DNA of 64,000 nucleotides from assembly GCF_040807025.1 (NCBI RefSeq), contig NC_090944.1:119428738-119492737 (forward strand). The letters run 5' to 3'. The notes under the pieces are model-generated. The model saw only the letters and a list, made by a program, of their open reading frames with translations. It was not told where the DNA came from and did not search any database. Positions 61,701 to 64,000 of this stretch are shown piece by piece. A program made the position numbers and the translations under genes. The DNA is from Struthio camelus. Lineage: Eukaryota; Chordata; Aves; Struthioniformes; Struthionidae. Numbering within the stretch: the first letter of the stretch is position 1; every line of letters starts with the position of its first letter.

Positions 61701-64000
61701 GCCGACCGTAAGTGTTAAACTGTATTTTGATTTTTGAAGCATGTATCTTTATACTCTTCTTCCCCTTCTTAAAGTAACATTAAAGACATTGTCTGGATAA
61801 ATTCAAAACCCTACTAGTCACTTCTTGCCTGATGCTGTCTCAGCTTGTTTGCCTAAGACTTTTCTGGGGGTGGCAAGATGTTTCTGGCTTATTGCAGTTA
61901 TATATGGTCAATACCTCAGGTTTGTCGGTTGCTTAAAATAAAAACAAAATGACAGCCATGTGCCATGCTATTATGTTTAAACAAAGCGTGTGTCTTTTAA
62001 AATTTATCTTTTTCCTTACAGCCTTGGCTGAAAATCTAGTAAAAGCTAGCTGAGCAGTTAGAAAGCCAGTGTATTACTGGATAAGGCCTACTCCTTTTAA
62101 TCTTTTGTGTTCTCTGTTATATTCACTGCTTGGAATGCATATGCCTGAGCCACTCTTGCTCTCTGCATTAATTGACTTTGGCAGTTCAGGTACCGCAAAG
62201 ATGCAGAGGAGGGGCTAGTTCTCTGTTGTCTACCCTTCATATAGCCATTTATAATTGTTATCTATTTTCATGGAGGTAGTTGATTCATGAACTGACTTGT
62301 TACTCCATTGAGCACTCCTATATAAGATGTTTAACAATATGGGATTTTTAAACACAGTGCAGGTTAGTATGAGGAACATCAACGTAAAGACACCCGATGC
62401 TTTTCCCCACTTACGTGTGGTGGGTTTTTTGTTTTATTTTTGTTTAGCAAAGTAAAGAAATCTAGTTTTTGTTGTCGACTGGTTGGCATTTATTATAAAT
62501 GAAAAAGTCACTGAAGAAGAGTTCTTTAAAAATGAAAATGTGACACTTCTAAAAATTCTGACTTGAGGTTGAAATACCGATAACGTGACTTCCAATTGGC
62601 CCTGTTTCCACTGCAGTAATTAAGTTGTTTAAATACTTACGTTTGCTATGCATTTCAAAAACTGCATTGCATTGATAAGTAGTTTCTTTTAAAAGAAATT
62701 AAATAATCCTTGCAGGATTTTGGTGATCTTCCAGTAAATAGTACTCTTCATGCCTTAAGTCATCTTTAATAATCTTGTATCAAATGTGAATAACAGGTGT
62801 GTGGTTTTGACCAGCCTTCACATTGAAATGATTTTGCATCTTTTCTAATCTTTTTTTTTTTTTTTGGTTCAGCAAGATAAGAATCTTTTTACGTTTGTGT
62901 TCATAAAATGGTGCACAATGGTGTCCTTGGATCTTAACTTCGTGTTTTGTGAAGGATAAGTGGGGTTGAAGAGTCCTGATCTATTTTATTTTATTGCTTC
63001 TGGGTACGTGGTCCTGCTGTAAAACTAAGATTTATAACAAACTAGTGCATGTTGGGTTTTAAACATGAGGGGGGAAAAACTCAACAACTTTAAAGCTAAG
63101 TTGCACATGTTCAACGCTTTTCTTGTTCTCAGATATTTTCCAGAAGATGCCACTGAGGAGATGTTAGATGAATGGCGGCCTTTAATGTGTCCCTTTGATG
63201 TTACCATGCAAAAGGCTATTACTTACTTTGAGTTATTTCTACCCACTACCCTTCCTCCAGATCTTCACCATAAAGGTTTCAAGTAAGTATAATTGAATAT
63301 CTAGTCTTATAGTATTTTGTTGCTGATGCAAAGGATTCTCTCTTACAGGATGATATCTGAAGACATGTCATGTGAATCAGTTCATATGATAGCTCCTTTA
63401 TGTATATGTGTCTTGCATTCATGTCTTAATGGAATTTGGTATTTAAAAACAATGGAAATGGAAATAACTAATTGTGCAGAAGATTTTTACCCATGGCCTC
63501 ACATGAAATCGGAATAGAAGCTAATGACAGTTTTAAGTATTGGACGATAGAGACAGATTTTAGAGTGTAAGCTAGAAAGGTTGAGAAAGTGTGGCTCATG
63601 TTCACATGGCTTCCCTGTGTTGAGATGACAATATAGAATAAGAAAAGGGTGAAGCTGAAGTAGATAAGGAAACTCCGTTTGCAATGTTTGTGTGGAAGGA
63701 GGAGTTGGCAAAGAATGTGAGAGAGGTAGAAGAATCTAGGACTGAAGCTTGGGATCAGAGTTGAGGGTGCGGAGGGTATTATGGGAGACGAAGTGTGTGT
63801 CTATGCTGATTCTTCTTTTTGCTGAGCGAGTTGGGGAAAGGAATGAGCTTCTAAGACCAGCTTGCAAAGTGAAGAGTGTGTCTGGTGAAAGAGATGCCTT
63901 CACAACACTAAAATTAGTTTGATTCTGTTTTCTTGCAGGCTTTGGTTTGATGAATTTATAGGCCTTTGGGTGTCAGTTCAAAATCTTCCCCAATGGGAAG
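49590..64000 (+). CDS. PSME4: PSME4 (PA200), proteasome activator subunit 4, 5' six coding exons, partial
   Basis: PA200 is a very large HEAT-repeat protein that caps the 20S proteasome and opens its gate. It acts mainly in the nucleus and promotes breakdown of acetylated histones in spermatogenesis and DNA repair. Join 49590..49768, 55865..56005, 56546..56662, 61663..61707, 63133..63282, 63939..>64000: 694 nt, 231 codons. Every junction is GT/AG and the frame is unbroken. Diagnostic stretches are [76 protein letters not shown] and [17 protein letters not shown], close to human PA200 all along. The catalytic-core contacts and the bromodomain-like region lie far downstream, beyond the window. 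The Met at 49590 has a strong context (GCCATGG). The N-terminus before QKEIVYN is only seven residues, shorter than in human. The gene runs on past 64000. Confidence 0.97.
51207..51223 (+). repeat. C17 homopolymer in PSME4 intron 1
   Basis: Seventeen consecutive C bases. Similar runs occur at 15224-15235 (C12), 31986-31998 (C13) and 58182-58195 (C14). Their exact lengths are prone to sequencing error. Confidence 0.85.
54557..54645 (+). other. Candidate 89-nt poison exon in PSME4 intron 1
   Basis: The segment follows ATCAAACAG and ends CCCAG|GTGAGT. Its length is not a multiple of three. Joined to exon 1 in phase 2 it meets a TAG after 16 full codons, so inclusion would end translation early. 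One other frame is open throughout, but no protein similarity is recognised. The acceptor tract is only moderately pyrimidine-rich. Confidence 0.25.
55865..56005 (+). CDS. PSME4: PSME4 coding exon 2
   Basis: 141 bp, phase 2 at both ends, between TTTTTAG and GTAAGT. It encodes [40 protein letters not shown] and LLINLL, an alpha-helical HEAT-type segment. Confidence 0.97.
56006..56545 (+). other. PSME4: PSME4 intron 2
   Basis: A 540-bp phase-2 intron. A decoy acceptor-like CTTATCAG lies at about 56232-56239, followed by an A-rich run; it is not used by the recognised protein. Nothing else was noted. Confidence 0.93.
56546..56662 (+). CDS. PSME4: PSME4 coding exon 3
   Basis: 117 bp, phase 2 at both ends, between TATATTAG and GTAAGT. 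It encodes [20 protein letters not shown] followed by [18 protein letters not shown]. Confidence 0.97.
56663..61662 (+). other. PSME4: PSME4 intron 3
   Basis: A 5,000-bp phase-2 intron. It holds a long pyrimidine tract (about 58045-58085), a C14 run (58182-58195) and, between them, a 60-nt candidate cassette exon. No known repeat family was recognised. Confidence 0.93.
58094..58153 (+). other. Candidate in-frame 60-nt cassette exon in PSME4 intron 3
   Basis: A pyrimidine tract of about 40 bases ends in CTAATTCAG, then comes a 60-nt segment, then GTAAGAAT as donor. Joined to exon 3 (ends AA) and exon 4 (starts T), it reads with no stop. It would insert 20 residues, starting SYRPG and ending VLHRC, and rejoin SVESVL in frame. 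The inserted residues are not in the human PA200 sequence as I know it, so normal transcripts should skip it. It may be a lineage-specific alternative exon or a chance decoy. Confidence 0.35.
61663..61707 (+). CDS. PSME4: PSME4 coding exon 4 (45 nt)
   Basis: A 45-bp small exon, phase 2 at both ends, between TTGTTTCAG and GTAAGT. It completes Asn and encodes [14 protein letters not shown] plus CC of a Pro codon. It was identified from the residues expected between WFPN and PYFP. Confidence 0.96.
61708..63132 (+). other. PSME4: PSME4 intron 4
   Basis: A 1,425-bp phase-2 intron, AT-rich, with a T run near 62850-62865. No gene-like feature was seen. Confidence 0.93.
63133..63282 (+). CDS. PSME4: PSME4 coding exon 5
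   Basis: 150 bp, phase 2 at both ends, between TTCTCAG and GTAAGT. It encodes [20 protein letters not shown], then [20 protein letters not shown] and PPDLHHKGF. Confidence 0.97.
63283..63938 (+). other. PSME4: PSME4 intron 5
   Basis: A 656-bp phase-2 intron with a purine-rich second half (about 63570-63850). Nothing else was recognised. Confidence 0.93.
63939..64000 (+). CDS. PSME4: PSME4 coding exon 6, cut by the window edge
   Basis: 62 bp visible after TTCTTGCAG. It completes Lys and encodes [20 protein letters not shown]. The exon continues to the right. Confidence 0.96.

Noticed and set aside
1-64000. CRISPR arrays, bacterial operons, tRNA and rRNA genes
   Set aside because: No regularly spaced repeats, ribosome-binding-site-led gene strings, cloverleaf candidates or rRNA core motifs were seen. 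The DNA is vertebrate.

Overview
This window is nuclear DNA from a vertebrate, most likely a bird. It holds the 5' halves of two head-to-head genes, ACYP2 on the minus strand and PSME4 on the plus strand. Both were recognised from their spliced protein sequence. The same neighbour pair and orientation is known from human 2p16. The avian call is an inference. It rests on the chicken-like N-terminus of ACYP2, short introns, a gap of about 17.5 kb between the two start codons, and worn repeats of the MIR and CR1/L3 kinds. Another archosaur is not excluded.

Left part (1-32,131): ACYP2 (acylphosphatase 2), minus strand. Three coding exons are visible: exon 1 (32062-32131), a 17-nt microexon (31616-31632) that carries the catalytic arginine, and exon 3 (29431-29540) with the catalytic asparagine. 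They encode about 65 of roughly 100 residues. The last exon was not found and probably lies left of the window, so positions 1-29430 are read as one long intron. That intron holds MIR-like SINEs, CR1/L3-like LINE scraps, homopolymer runs and a perfect 15-bp hairpin. A CpG island (about 31780-32460) covers exon 1 and the promoter.

Middle (about 32,460-49,140): intergenic, no supported gene. It contains two identical 72-bp direct repeats 1,048 bp apart, a GC-rich interspersed element (about 35.77-36.24 kb) next to a perfect palindrome, several ancient LINE fragments, and a duplicated module with inverted TAATTA cores near 44.9 kb.

Right part (about 49,140-64,000): PSME4 (PA200, the proteasome activator), plus strand. 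A large CpG island holds an ETS-type site, a GGGCC array and a GCGCA array just before the ATG at 49590. Six coding exons are visible, the last cut by the window edge (231 codons of roughly 1,840). All five introns are phase 2. Two unannotated exon-like segments lie in the introns: a 60-nt piece in intron 3 that keeps the reading frame, and an 89-nt piece in intron 1 that would break it.

The two proteins have unrelated jobs (acyl-phosphate hydrolysis; proteasome activation). They are linked here only by position. I see no operon, CRISPR array, intact mobile element, tRNA or rRNA. I found no wholly new system. The best leads are the in-frame cassette exon in PSME4, the ACYP2 active-site microexon and the identical 72-bp pair.
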